Source: Drosophila pseudoobscura (taxonomy: Eukaryota; Arthropoda; Insecta; Diptera; Drosophilidae). From it: a DNA stretch of 64,000 nt. Positions 49,000-60,767 of the stretch are shown piece after piece. Every line of letters starts with the position of its first letter. Within the stretch, counting starts at the first letter, position 1. The stretch spans positions 39,323,869-39,387,868 of the forward strand of contig NC_046683.1 of NCBI RefSeq assembly GCF_009870125.1. The letters are read 5' to 3'. The notes beneath the pieces are model-generated. The model was not told where the DNA came from, did not search any database, and saw only the letters and a program-made list of their open reading frames with translations. The translations under genes were made by a program, and so were the position numbers.

Positions 49000-49086
49000 A
49001 TGCTGAACACTCTGGTCCAGCTCCAGGCCACCGATGACGAGTTTTTTGAATCTTTTGTGGAGGTCTACATGGACTGTGACTATTAA
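49000..49086 (+). other. Short ORF in another frame after the unrecognised gene (possible displaced C-terminus)
   Basis: 28 codons encoding MLNTLVQLQATDDEFFESFV, then EVYMDCDY, start 17 nt after the stop at 48,982 in a different frame. The text LNTL occurs both just before that stop and at the start of this ORF. It looks protein-like, so it may be the ancestral C-terminus put out of frame by a small duplication or indel. It could also be chance. Confidence 0.35.
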
Positions 49087-49158
49087 CTATCCTATTACAT
49101 ATTCTTCGAAACATTATACCTGAGCTACAATCGCGGGCAAGCTCTCAACAGGGTGAAC

Positions 49159-49177
49159 AATAAAGGGTGCCAATAAA
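49159..49177 (+). terminator. Two AATAAA poly(A) signals
   Basis: AATAAA at 49,159 and 49,172, the expected 3' end of the 48,440 gene. Confidence 0.5.
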
Positions 49178-49545
49178 TAGTTTGCTGCCGGTTTCTTTGT
49201 CTTATTCCATTTCACAAATTTCTTTGGGTGCAGCGGAGGCCATCTGGTAGCTCTGGCTCTACTTGTATCCAAATCTGACGTATCCATACATCTAGATGGC
49301 GGTGCAGACACGTGTGCTGCCAGGCACAGCTAGCTTGTCGAGCGCAGATTTACACACATACATATATATATGTATGCCTATGGATCTAAATACATTTTTA
49401 TAAATTGACAGCTAGATTAGAGAATTCTAGTGCACATTCACACGTCTCTGAGGACACCGGACACATTATCGTCTTACTATATAGATGTGTATAGAGTATA
49501 TCTGAATATAGTTCTAGTCAGCCTCTACAATTTCTAAATTCTCCG

Positions 49546-49551
49546 TTTATT
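49546..49551 (-). terminator. Tma7: TMA7 poly(A) signal (minus strand)
   Basis: TTTATT on the plus strand, about 270 nt beyond the TMA7 stop. Confidence 0.45.
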
Positions 49552-49818
49552 TCATTGCCATTGTGGTTCGAACAAGCGCTCACAAAACGGAGATAATGCA
49601 AGTTTATATAAATATAGCATTATTTAATCGTACATATTGGTAAGTATAAAAAAAGGGTACAGATGCTTCTAGTTTTCACACACTACAATAAATCTTGGTC
49701 CATGGTTCTGACGCGAAAACTGGAGGCTGCAAATGTTCGTGTTTCTGTTGTTCTGATTCTGCCTCTTCTTATTGGTTTGTGTGTGAATTTCGTTTCTAGC
49801 AGCTGGTAGGCAGTGCAA

Positions 49819-50145
<327 letters not shown>

Positions 50146-50157
50146 CTAACATTGGTG

Positions 50158-50395
50158 CTTATCGCACAAAAGTACCGATATTTTTTTCAAGCTTACCCTG
50201 TGAATCGATAAGCAAAATATAAAGTCGCGGGTAGCTTTAACGACGTAAAACAACAGGAATGTCGAAGTTCAGAAAAGTAGTTCTTCCGTATATGATATAT
50301 CGCACAAAAATATAAATATTAATATATTGGCCATATCAAAAAATATCTCCTCCAATGATGTTATCAACCAATAATATATATCGATATTTTTGCGT
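50158..50395 (+). repeat. Dispersed repeat R1, copy 1
   Basis: Shares ordered blocks with 52,781-52,985: TTATCGCACAAAA-TACCGAT, AGTCGCGGGTA, GACGT..AAACAACA, ATATCTCC/ATATCACC and ATATATATCGATAT. Same orientation; it lies between TMA7 and Trmu. Confidence 0.6.
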
Positions 50396-50464
50396 ATCAA
50401 TATTTAATATCCCTAAATGGAACATTTGCAAACAAATATAAATACAAAATTTTAATTAATATAA

Positions 50465-51685
50465 ATGATCCGCAATATTGTTGTAGGCATGTCCGGAGGG
50501 GTGGACAGTGCTGTGAGCGCCCACCTGCTAAGGGAGCGTGGCCACCGCGTCATGGGCGTCTTTATGCGCAACTGGGACGAGCACGACGAGGCCGGCCGCT
50601 GCAGCGGCGAGCAGGATCTAAAAGACGCGGAATGGGCTTGTCAACGGCTGGGGATCGAGCTGCGGCAGGTGAACTACGTGAAAGAGTACTGGACTGCGGT
50701 GTTCAGCGCTTTCTTGGACGACTACCAGCAGGGCCTAACTCCGAATCCGGACATCCTCTGCAACCGGCACATCAAGTTCGACCTGTTCCACCGCCATGCC
50801 CTGGACAAGCTCGGCTACGATGCCGTGGCAACCGGCCACTATGCTCGTAACAGTCTAGGCAACTTTCTGGAGCATCGCGCGGACGGAGGGGAGGCCCGCC
50901 TGCTCATACCGGCGGACACCTTTAAAGATCAGACCTTCTTCTTGGCAGGGATACCGCGACAGGCCCTGCAGCGCACCATGTTTCCCTTGGGCGACCTGGC
51001 CAAGAACGAGGTGAAGCTATTGGCCCGACGAATAGGCCTCCAGCGCCTGGCCCACAAACGGGAGAGCACCGGCATCTGCTTCGTGGGCAAGCGTGACTTC
51101 AAGTCCTTCATTCGCGAGGTAATTCCATCCAATGGCTCCCCACTTCCTGTCCTCAAGCTCTCTCTTTCTCCGCAGTACATCGCCTCCAAAAGCGGCCAAT
51201 TCGTGGACATTGACAGTGGGGCCATTGTGGGTAGCCATGAAGGCATCCACCAGTGGACCGTGGGCCAGCGCTGCCGCCTCGGCTCCTTCTTACAGCCGTA
51301 CTTTGTGGCCCGCAAGGAAGCCTCCAGCAACACCATTTATGTGGCAGCCGGCCACGAACATCCTGCCCTCCTCAGCACCTGCATCCACATTGAGGCACCC
51401 AACTGGCTGTGCGTTCAATCCCAGCAGAGGCTCGCATCCGCAGGCAGCCTGCGATGCCGCTTTCGCTTCCAGCACACCAAGCCGCTCGTTGACTGCTGTC
51501 TCCGCTCCTGCCCTGATGGCGGCTTTGAGGTGCTGCTGGATATACCTCTGCGGGCCATCACCCCCGGGCAGTATGCGGTGTTCTATGATGATGTGGCCTG
51601 CCTGGGCGCAGGCCGCATTATGAGCGCCCATCCCCTGACTTGCCCGCACGATCAGCAGGCGCAGGTCCAGACCGTCTCCAGCTGA
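50465..51685 (+). CDS. Trmu: Mitochondrial tRNA-specific 2-thiouridylase (TRMU/MTU1/MnmA family)
   Basis: It thiolates U34 at the wobble position of mitochondrial tRNA Lys, Glu and Gln. Seen: the PP-loop ATP-binding motif MSGGVDSAVSA at residues 9-19, VFMRNWDE, the catalytic-Cys segment TPNPDILCNRHIKFD, ATGHYAR, KDQTFFL, and the second reactive Cys in RESTGICFVGKRDF. The C-terminal domain has DIDSGAIVGSHEGIHQWTVGQR. The ORF is 406 codons, but 51,119-51,175 looks like a 57-bp intron that keeps the frame (donor GTAATT; CTCTCTCTTTCTCCGCAG end). Removing it joins FKSFIRE to YIASKSGQFV, which fits the family better and gives 387 residues. The gene is divergent from TMA7. No long presequence precedes the PP-loop. 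Confidence 0.95.
   Translation: MIRNIVVGMSGGVDSAVSAHLLRERGHRVMGVFMRNWDEHDEAGRCSGEQDLKDAEWACQRLGIELRQVNYVKEYWTAVFSAFLDDYQQGLTPNPDILCNRHIKFDLFHRHALDKLGYDAVATGHYARNSLGNFLEHRADGGEARLLIPADTFKDQTFFLAGIPRQALQRTMFPLGDLAKNEVKLLARRIGLQRLAHKRESTGICFVGKRDFKSFIREVIPSNGSPLPVLKLSLSPQYIASKSGQFVDIDSGAIVGSHEGIHQWTVGQRCRLGSFLQPYFVARKEASSNTIYVAAGHEHPALLSTCIHIEAPNWLCVQSQQRLASAGSLRCRFRFQHTKPLVDCCLRSCPDGGFEVLLDIPLRAITPGQYAVFYDDVACLGAGRIMSAHPLTCPHDQQAQVQTVSS
51119..51175 (+). other. Trmu: Frame-preserving 57-bp intron inside Trmu
   Basis: GT-AG, pyrimidine-rich 3' half, typical minimal fly intron length, no stop codon in frame. Retention would insert 19 residues right after the catalytic FVGKRDF segment. Confidence 0.8.
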
Positions 51686-51957
51686 CAAGATTCACGAAGG
51701 GATTTCACAAAGCATGTAAAACCCTTTTACATAAGTGATTCTTTTCATGAGACTTATTTGTGACGTAACAAACAGACGGTTGTGTTAAGGCTGAACATTT
51801 GGAATGTCTGTTTTGTTGTGTTGCATGAAATCAAAAGATTCACTCGAAAATATTTTATGTGAACACGTCGACCCCCTGATTATAATGTTTTGTTAATTAT
51901 TTTGTAAGAATACCAAAGTGTTTTAAGCCAAAACGGATTTGAGTGTGCAATAATTTC

Positions 51958-51963
51958 AATAAA
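51958..51963 (+). terminator. Trmu: Trmu poly(A) signal
   Basis: AATAAA 270 nt after the stop. Confidence 0.5.
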
Positions 51964-54779
51964 ATTCATTTAATATAGTCTTTCCTTGAAAATTAAGTTT
52001 CTTGCGCTTGTACTCGCTGCATGTTTAAGAATAAGAACAACTTTCAAGGATAATTGAGACTTGTCTGACGATCTACAGTTCGTTGTTCTGGTTTCCCTTA
52101 AGAGATATATAACCCCTCTAATTTCTGAGGGTTTGTTTGCCTTTTCTGTAAAAATACGATAATGACAGGGAGATCACTTACCAGTGATTGTTGTTGACAG
52201 GGGTCTCTTTATGATATCGTAAGGATAGAAGGAATTTTACACCGTTTTCTCGAAAAGCCTATATTTTTGGGATTCTGTGTGTGGACTTGGAAAAAGTCTT
52301 CTGTACTTATTTTGTAGTCTACTGAAGTTTAATATTATCATATCTGAGAAATTTCTTAGTCTGTTCTTAGTCAACATATTCCATGATATTTCCAATACAT
52401 TGATGGTTCCCATTTTGGGCTATTCCTTTGTTATCCGTTGTTATCGCCAGCCAGCAACCAATCCTCCAAAAGACAGAGCCCAAGGCAGCAGTGACTTTCA
52501 TGGTAATCAAACACAACTACATGAAAATATTTATTCTAGGTGCGAATAACGCTGTTCCGATCGCACAACAATAACAATTTAACTAGGATTGTTAGATGTC
52601 TTGAGAATCCCAATATTATATGATATTTGTCAAGAACATCGATATTAGATGATATTAAGCTGTCGATCGGTACCGCTCTCTAGAATCTTTTAATTTAAAT
52701 TTTAAGCAACCATAAAATCGGATGTCGGCTCTAAGTATTATTTTTAAAACAAGAGCATGTTACCGCCAAATTCGTTCCATTTATCGCACAAAAATACCGA
52801 TTAGTGCATAAGTAGAGTCGCGGGTATATTTGATCTGACGTCATGAAACAACATTAGAGTAGTTTCGTATTTGATATATCTATATCTCACAAAAATATCC
52901 ATTTTAATATTTTAGCCACTGCAAAGAAATATCACCTACAAATATATTATCCACAAACAAAATATATATCGATATATTGATATATCAGAGATGGGTGCAA
53001 GTGATATATTATTATATATATAGATTTATAAACAGATGCAGCAGCGGATCAAACAGATGTGAAAGTGTAGTGACAGTGTCTTGGATTTTCTACGCGCGAG
53101 TCCTGTGTGGCTGTAAGGGCATCATCACCATCCACACAGCAGTCACAGGCACAGGCACAGCCACAGCCGCAGCCTCCACCGCGGTCGCAGCATCTGCATC
53201 TCCACCTGCAGCCCCAAGAACATTATTGTAAGTTTTACTCCCAGTCCAATATTCTATAACACATCTTGAAAACACGCTCAACGGCCGACACGGAAAGCCG
53301 AGTCGCCATAACAAATGGCGTGACGACACATTCAAACAAATTGGATTAACAGCACGATAGAATCTGTCAGACAGTAGCTATCTTAATCCCCAGCCCCGTG
53401 CCCAGCCACAGTCGGTGCGAGCCAGCCAGCCACTACCCCCCTCCTGATGCCATAATAGCCAATATAGGGGATACCCTGAGGCGGCGATATTTATAGCGTT
53501 AGCATCGACTAGTTGTTATGGAAATTGGGCGAGCCCAGGTGGTAGCAGGGGTGGGGTCTCAGCAGGTGTGGGTGGCAGGAATGCATGGCCCACATTCCGT
53601 TATGATTTGAGTGACCCCCAGCTGCATTTGAGGCATACTTTTAGGAGGTCTCCAACGATCCGAGGCGGTAAAAAGCCCAGTGGGTGCTGGACCCGATCAA
53701 GTACTGTCTCAAGAATCTTGCGAATCCAGCATAAATTCGACGCCCAAGACCCTGACCATGAGTATCTGGCCTCTTAGTGCTCACTCTATGTGACGGTACT
53801 GCGTACCTTACCCTAAGCCACTCACCCATCACCCATCGATATAGATACACTCGAGTATGTATTGTAATCATGCTCGGACCTGGACTTTGAGCCATGTTCG
53901 GAGACACGCGCGATAAGCGGGACAGCCACTCAGAACTGAGAACTGAGAACTGGTTTCCCCTGCCCGTCTGTCGGTCCGTCCGCTTTCTCTGGTGCTGTCA
54001 ATTGCTATAGCTCTAATTGGACGCAACTGCAGTCAGTCTACGGGTCAGAGGCACACTTAATCCCCACTCAGATCATGATCCACATCCAAATCCAGATGCA
54101 CATCCATTTGTGCTCATGCCTCTGCCTCTGCCCCTGGCCAATGGCCATTGTGTTTGCAATTGATATGAGCCGACCTAGCCGTTTTATATGCAAACCAAAT
54201 AAATATAAATTACGAGAGCTAACGAAAATTCTCAAGTGCCCGGGAATACGAGTACGAGTGCGAATACATGTACGATTACGATTACCATGTTCGGTCTGTC
54301 TGCGAACAGCAATCATTGTTGTTGAATGCTTATCGGAACAGTGTCGTCTGTGCTGCACGCCACCGTGCCTCTCCTACCTCCTGCCTCTCCCGCTCGCCTC
54401 GGTGATAAGCCATCAACTGCCATCAACGACCAGTGGCAAAGTGATAATCAATTGGCCATAACCCAACCAATTGCTTGGCTACTTTTAGATTGGGAATGCT
54501 TTGTGTGTGGTAGGGGTTGGCTGGGGGTTGTTGGGTTGGGTGACTGGTTGACTAGGTGGCTGGTTGAGTGGATGGGTGGATGACGGTAGCGAACGAAGGC
54601 CACTCGACAGTGGATAGACATATAATCAATCAATTTTTAGAACACGGACAACCAATTTTCCAACTCATCCGCAGTTGCGCGCGCTGGCGACCTGGTGTAG
54701 CTGTTTCTGACTGTAGCTGTAGCTGTAGCCTGTATCCTGTATCTGTATCGTACGCGGTACGCACTCTCCCAGAAGCACA
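51964..54779 (+). other. Intergenic / 5' region of the PAQR gene
   Basis: It contains repeat R1 copy 2 (52,781-52,985), then a possible 5' UTR exon ending at the donor GTAAGT (53,228). A possible acceptor CATCCGCAG (54,674) lies about 105 nt before the ATG at 54,780. No credible ORF. Confidence 0.5.
52781..52985 (+). repeat. Dispersed repeat R1, copy 2
   Basis: Counterpart of 50,158-50,395, diverged but collinear over about 210 bp. Ends near ATATATCGATATATTG. Confidence 0.6.
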
Positions 54780-55891
54780 ATGAGCACCATTGGCATCGGA
54801 AACAACGGGAACGGCAACGGCAGCGTGAGCCTGATGCAGGATATCCAGAACAAGTACTCGTTTCTGGAGAATCTTTTCAGCAAATTCTGGAAATCCATTA
54901 TCAAGTCGAACTCGTCGCTGAAGCTCCAGCTGCGGAACATCAAGTGGAAGAATGCGAAGGCCAAGCCCGGCTGTGCCTATCAGCCGACAGAGGTTGGTCC
55001 CCCACATCGGGCTTTTATTTTCGGCTTCCCATTTGCTAATTACTTTTGATTTGCTTTACCCCAATAAACAGATTGAACAGATGGCCAACGTGATTACCCA
55101 TGGGATGTGGATACTGCCGGCATTGTTTGCGACCATCAAGCTGTTCGAGCGCTCCACCAACGCCAGCCAGTATTTGGTCTCGTGGGTGTACGGTGGTGCT
55201 CTGTGCATGCTCTTCACCATATCGACATTCTTTCACTGCTCCTGCTACTGTGCCGAGCACAAGTGAGTGTAAATCTGTTATAGCTTTCTAAAAATTTCTC
55301 TATATAGATTTCCGTCCTTTTTGTAGACCACCGAGGAACTACAAGGCCTGGCCCGCGTTCGGCTGGCGCACGTATCAGGGCCTAAAGAATGTCCTGCACC
55401 GCTGCGATCGGGCCATGATCTATGTGTTCATTGCTGGCTCCTACTTTCCCTGGCTGACGCTGGAAAATACCGACCACTCGGCCATTCTCTTTTCGATGGA
55501 GTGGGTCATCTGGCTGATGGCTGGGGTGGGCATTGCCTACCAGCAGGTGAGAGTCGCAAGAGCCGCCACTGTGTAACAACGCAACCAATCGCAATCCTCC
55601 TCTCAACAGCTCTTTCACGAGCGCTACAAGTGCTTGGAGACGTTCTTCTATCTGGTGATGGGCCTGGGGCCCGCCCTCGTTGTAGTCCTGACTGGCCACC
55701 ACTTCCACGGCATGATACAGCTGAAGTACGGTGGAGCCTTCTACATACTGGGCATTGTGTTCTTCAAGTCGGACGGCTTCATACCCATGGCCCATGCCAT
55801 CTGGCACCTGTTTGTGGTGCTGGCCGCCGGCTGTCACTATTATGCCATATTGGTCAACCTCTATCCCAGCGACATTAGCATAAGTGATTAG
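54780..55891 (+). CDS. PAQR-family seven-helix protein, MMD/PAQR10-11 type
   Basis: Four coding exons: 54,780-54,992, 55,072-55,262, 55,327-55,546 and 55,610-55,891, with introns of 63-79 bp and matching phases; 301 residues. The first donor is a weak GTTGGT, but the join PTE/IEQMANV is clean. The haemolysin-III/PAQR fold is shown by [46 protein letters not shown] and the final [19 protein letters not shown], with the spaced His residues expected to bind metal. The long soluble N-terminus and overall pattern fit monocyte-to-macrophage differentiation factor (MMD) rather than the adiponectin receptor. Human MMD proteins sit in Golgi or lysosomal membranes; the role in flies is not evident from sequence. 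Poly(A) signal at 56,941. Confidence 0.9.
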
Positions 55892-56940
55892 TGGTTAGTG
55901 GACGCACACACTACACTGCGGAGAGAAACAGCGGCTTTAGACCTTAGAGTACTTAAAAACAGGGATTCGGGTGCGATATTATATATGTACCTATGTGTAT
56001 TCGCGGTGTATTCGAAGGGTTCTCTCTTTTGTCAGCCATTTGTAACGTGTTCCTTTGAACGATGGTACCCCCAAGTCACTGCTGCTCCATAATTAGCCAA
56101 ATTTTATGATGCCAAACCCTGGCGCATGGAAATAGCAATAGTTGTAGCCTAGAATAACGAATGACTAAACTAAAAAAACTAAAATCGAAACGATTCTTGT
56201 GATCAGTATCTGCGGTCTTGCCAAAGATTCAAATTATACGTGGCTCATGTCTCTACTTTTCTCACCCAATATATGTTTATTTTATACATACAATACAATA
56301 TATATTATATACTACTTTATTATGTATTATATACACTCTTAGCCGTAGCGTACTGTACGATATTAGATATTGATATTCATATACATACATATGTATACAG
56401 ACAGATTTATATTATATACATACTGTATATTGTATACACATATACACCTTATACAACAAGCTCACGGTTTAGCTATGTGTTTCTCAAAGACTTCGACCAG
56501 ACAAAAGGCAAAACTCAGACCCAAAAATCAAAAAATCAAAAAACCAAAAACCCAATTTTTACAATCGAATAACATGAATTTTCAAACGACCGCCCACCCT
56601 CCCCTGCCTTTTGAACACTAGAAGCCCGCCTAGCATGCATAACATATACATGTTTATATACAGATATACATCAGATCAGTATATATATACATATATATAT
56701 AGTACATAAATATACAAATATATAATTATAAACTATTATATACGGATATACATATGTATTGTAGTTCGATATTAACGACAGGCAGACAGTCACGAACTAA
56801 TCTGTTGGCCAGTTCATTGTTTAGCTCAGGGACTACTCGATGTATTCGCAGATACTGAAAGATAATGATTTAATATGATTCTCCATTCTTGCTGCTTAGT
56901 GATGACCCCTCCCCCACCCACCCTCTTCCTCCACCCACCA

Positions 56941-56946
56941 AATAAA
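56941..56946 (+). terminator. Poly(A) signal of the PAQR gene
   Basis: AATAAA about 1.05 kb after the stop, preceded by CT-rich sequence. Confidence 0.45.
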
Positions 56947-57337
56947 TGTACATTTCGGCAATGGTCTGCAATGGTTATTTCACGGTGGACTTTATTTCTG
57001 GCGCAGTTCGATCTAGCTTAGATTTAAGAATAAATTACATGGGCATCCAGAACCGAAACTCAATAGATGCTTGAATAAACGTTAATTTTTAAACGATCTT
57101 CAATATTTTATTTGATTTTTTTTTTCGTCGTATTTGTTGAATCGGCAATGGCCCGGGTGACAACATTTAAATCCTTGTCGCTCACATTAAAAAAAGTTAG
57201 ATTTGGCGCGCACCACTCGTAACCAGTCGATAGTATCGATAACCGAACATGAATCTGGTAAAGACCTCTTTTACCCGATTGACAACAATGAGTCTCATTC
57301 CATACACAGATCCCCGGGGGGAAATGGATGTTATAGG

Positions 57338-57620
57338 AATATGTTTGTCATCCCAGGCAAAAACAATTTATTTTCAATATATTTTTATACCATTCAATAT
57401 TATTTTCAATATTTCAACTATATTTTAAAACTTATTGTATTCTTGTAGGGACCAAGAATAGGTATCAGGATTGAGATATATATACAAAACACTCATCATA
57501 TACATTAATATGACTAAAAAATGTAAATTTGAGAAAAGGTCTTTATTAGTTACGATTTATCTTCATATCAATATTTATACTTTCATATAAAATTAATAAA
57601 ATAGGGTATGCAAAGACCTA
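57338..57620 (+). repeat. Dispersed repeat R2, copy 2
   Basis: Inverted counterpart of 47,450-47,730; shared ordered blocks are listed there. Confidence 0.6.
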
Positions 57621-57639
57621 TACTACACGCAATATAGCG

Positions 57640-58033
57640 ACTCTTTTTTTTGTTAAACTTTTTCGTTCAAACCTTTTTTTACAATAAATACAATAAAAGC
57701 AAGGATTTAAAACTATCCAATCTTGTAGAAAATTTATTAATCGATGGGATAAAGCTATGTGGGCATTGTTGAGAGATTTAGTTAGTCAGCATTATTCAAT
57801 GGAATATAAAAATTGAGCAATTTCCTTTTTCGTTTGTTTTGATTGACCTATTTCGCTACTTGTTTTTTGTTTGATTTATTTTGCTAAAACCTCTTTTTAC
57901 GCAAAATGCAAGGTATTAAGAATACACCAGTTAAATAGAAAATTTATTCATCAATCGTATAAATTTATGATGGCATCGCTAAATGGTCTATATAGCTAGT
58001 AATATTCGAGGGAATATCAAAAACAAGGAATAT
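57640..58033 (+). repeat. Diverged tandem pair, unit about 200 bp, offset 210 bp
   Basis: TAGAAAATTTATT at 57,726 recurs at 57,936, and ATTCAATGGAATATAAAAA matches ATTCGAGGGAATATCAAAAA in the next unit. This is an older local duplication upstream of the HEATR6-like gene. Confidence 0.5.
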
Positions 58034-60767
58034 ATAAAATAGAACTTGAATTCGTCAGTATATTTACGGTATATTTTGAAAATGAGGCGGTATGTTTCGG
58101 TATATTTCTGAGGGTCGGACGGTATATTTTATCGATAAGTCCGCGGTCACACTGCTAATAATGGACGGTGATAGAGAGATACAAGCGCACGATGGGCTTT
58201 TGAACGTTTTAAACACTTTAAGCACCGGTGGGTGCTCGAACAAATTGCCGTTGGACAGGGTGAGTCTTCAGGAGCATCGGCAGCTGCTGCACGATATCAG
58301 GAGAGGAGCAGGTGAGGCCCACGGCATCACAGCCGAGCAAGTGCAGCAGCTGTTGGCGGAGGCGGACAAGAGGGAGTACCATGACTTGCTGAGAGCATGG
58401 CTTCTGTGGCTCAACGAGCTGATCCTGACTAGGCGGCTGCTGCTGGCGCGGCCACAGCTGCTGGTGGAGTGGCTGCTGGAGCGGGCGGCTCAGGATAGCG
58501 TCGTGGACGAGCTGCAGTTGATGCACACCCTGCTGAAATCGCTGCCTGGACAGCATCTGCAGTCGTTTTGGCCAATTCTGTCGATTCTGTCCCTGCCGCA
58601 GGACGCGGAGGCGGCTCTGTTGCTGGTCATGTGCCAGGAAACGGTGTATGTCGAGCTGGCTGAGTCAGAGGACCCGAAACTTAGCCAGTACCTGGCCAAC
58701 AACCTGCTGCAGCCGCACTATGAGGGACGCTGGGTGTCATCCCAGTCGGAGAAGCTGCCCTTGCTCCTGGCCCACACCCTCCAGCTCCTCCAGAAGATCG
58801 TCAGCAAGAACGCCGACTACGCAGAGCAGCACGCCCCGGAGCTGATGGGCTGCATTTTGGCCCACCTTACTTATGCCGCTTGCGGCGAGAACCCGGCCAA
58901 GCTGCACGTGCCCCGAAGGGTGCAGCCTGCCCAGCAAGCTGCTGCCTATGGCGCCGAGGAGGAGGATCAGTCCAACAGCAGCCATAATAAGTCCAGCTCC
59001 GGCGGCAAACGCAACAAGGTCCGAAAGGTACGCCCCCGCCAGAAGCAGAAGAACGGCCCATCGGGTGATGCAGCGCACAGCATACCACAGGAACGACTAC
59101 TGCTGCTGAGCAATATCGACTACGGCTGCCTCACTGGCGACACGGAGGCATGCACCCTGTCCGACTCCGAAGCACAGCAGGCGGCCCCTAAAGCGCTGCG
59201 CCAACAGCAAGCAAGCGTGAGAATCTCCGCCCTTCACCTGATGAGCGCTCTGACCAAGCAGCTGCCCCGTCGCTCCCTCTACGGCTACTGGCACGTGATC
59301 TTCCCCAGCGACGAGGGCTCGCAGACGCACCATCTGCTCCATTTGGCAAAAAACGATGCCAATTCCCGCTGCCGCGCCCTGGCCCTCCAGCTCGCCGGAC
59401 AACTATTATATGGCTCCAAAGGATACCTGAGCCAGGCCCACTCCCGGGGACCGTGCACATTCACCCCGTTCTCCGTAAGCCTGGCCAGATCCGTGATGAC
59501 CGTCTACCGCTCGCTGACCTCCATCCTGGATCGTGAGTACGCCCCACCCGTGCTGACGCAGTGCCTCAAGTGTCTGGCCATTCTCGTTCAGGCCACGCCT
59601 TTCGATCATCTGGAAATGGGCTTCGTCTACGAGTTCGTGCTGCCCGTAAAGAGGTTGGCGAAGACCGGGGGGAACACGCCGGTGACAGTGGCCGCCCTGC
59701 TGGTTATGGAGATGCTGGTGGCGACACCACGACTGACCCAGGAAATGGCCTGTGCCGTCGGCCTGTGCCCTTCACAGCGAATGGAGGTGCAATTAGAAGG
59801 CCTGCATTTGCAGCACAATGAAGAGCAGGAGCGAGAGCACCTCCTGGAGCTCTGCGATTCTGAAGCAGAAGAAGAGAATGAGCACGACCACGAGCAGAAA
59901 CATGGACAGGGACAGAAACAGAGACAGGAGCAAGTGGATCCGCCCAAGAGGCTGACTGAACAGCCATCGATACCGCGAAATTCGTGGCTCCTGCGCATGG
60001 TACTCCGATATCTGAACTGTCCGACGACGGAGCCACCGCTGCGGCTGGAGTGCTACCAAGTGCTCCTGGCCATGACCACGCACATTGGCCTGCTCCGAAA
60101 ACAGCAGGCACACCTCGGGCGGGTCATTGCCTCGGGCCTCATGTATGCCAATGCCGACGTTCGGTTGCATGCCGCCCGATGCCTGGACTCGATGGGTTAC
60201 CAGATGGGGCGGGCCCTGCCCGAACCGTCCGACCGGGACCTCGAGCTCTCCTTCTGGCTCGGCCTCCTCCCCCATATTTTCGCGGCCTTCTGCGCTGAGG
60301 CGGCCCCCGGCCCCCTTAAGTGCGCCCTCTGCGACTCGCTGTCGAACATAGGAGCCGTCACCTTTGAGGACCTACCCACCGGGCTGCGCCGCAGTCTGGT
60401 GACCTTCCTCAGCGGTTGCAGCAGCGACGACGCCGAGGAGCCTTTGGTGCGTGCAGCCGCGCTGCGGGCCCTGGCTGTCTTCGCGCATCATCCCTCTCTC
60501 AAAGCGAACTTGGTCTTCGTGGAGAATGTGGCGGAACTGACGCTGCGGCTCACCAGCGATACTCAGATGGCGGTGCGGATCAAGGCTGCCTGGGCCCTGG
60601 GGAACATTAGCGACGCCCTTCTGGCCGGCGGCTCTGGCAACTCGGAGCGTGTCTACGACGAGCTGCTCGACCGCCTCATCCAGACGGCCACCAAATGCTG
60701 TAGCGATCACGACAAGGTGCGGGCCAACGCGGTGCGGGCCCTGGGCAATCTGCTCCAGCTCCAGCTG
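57845..60767 (+). repeat. Tandem duplication unit A (2,923 bp)
   Basis: Identical in all text I compared to 60,768-63,690 except G60,578 versus A63,501 (a synonymous Arg codon). Unit A abuts unit B with no filler and no shared base at the junction. Confidence 0.95.
58054..58154 (+). promoter_or_regulatory. HEATR6-like promoter 1: Motif 6 repeats, DRE and Motif 1
   Basis: GTCAGTATATTT at 58,054 matches Ohler Motif 6, with CGGTATATTT repeats at 58,067, 58,098 and 58,120. DRE TATCGATA is at 58,130-58,137, and CGGTCACACTG at 58,144-58,154 is a perfect Motif 1. Motif 1 overlaps transcription starts in flies, so transcription should begin a few bases before the ATG at 58,161. Confidence 0.75.

Larger units (their letters stand above)
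56947..58053. other. Intergenic: repeat remnants and one DRE
   Basis: No credible ORF. A perfect TATCGATA lies at 57,234. R2 copy 2 follows at 57,338-57,620, then two diverged tandem units of about 200 bp. The 2,923-bp duplication begins inside the second unit at 57,845. Confidence 0.65.

Noticed and set aside
49114-49311. 65-codon minus-strand ORF between the unknown gene and TMA7
   Set aside because: No family resemblance, no splice or promoter signals, and it overlaps the poly(A) region of the plus-strand gene.
58092-58160. Upstream in-frame ATG of the HEATR6-like gene
   Set aside because: DRE and a perfect Motif 1 lie between it and the ATG at 58,161, so transcription most likely starts downstream of it.
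59793-60275. Long minus-strand ORFs opposite the HEATR6-like gene (and their copies at +2,923)
   Set aside because: Shadows of the coding strand; they recur only because the whole unit is duplicated.
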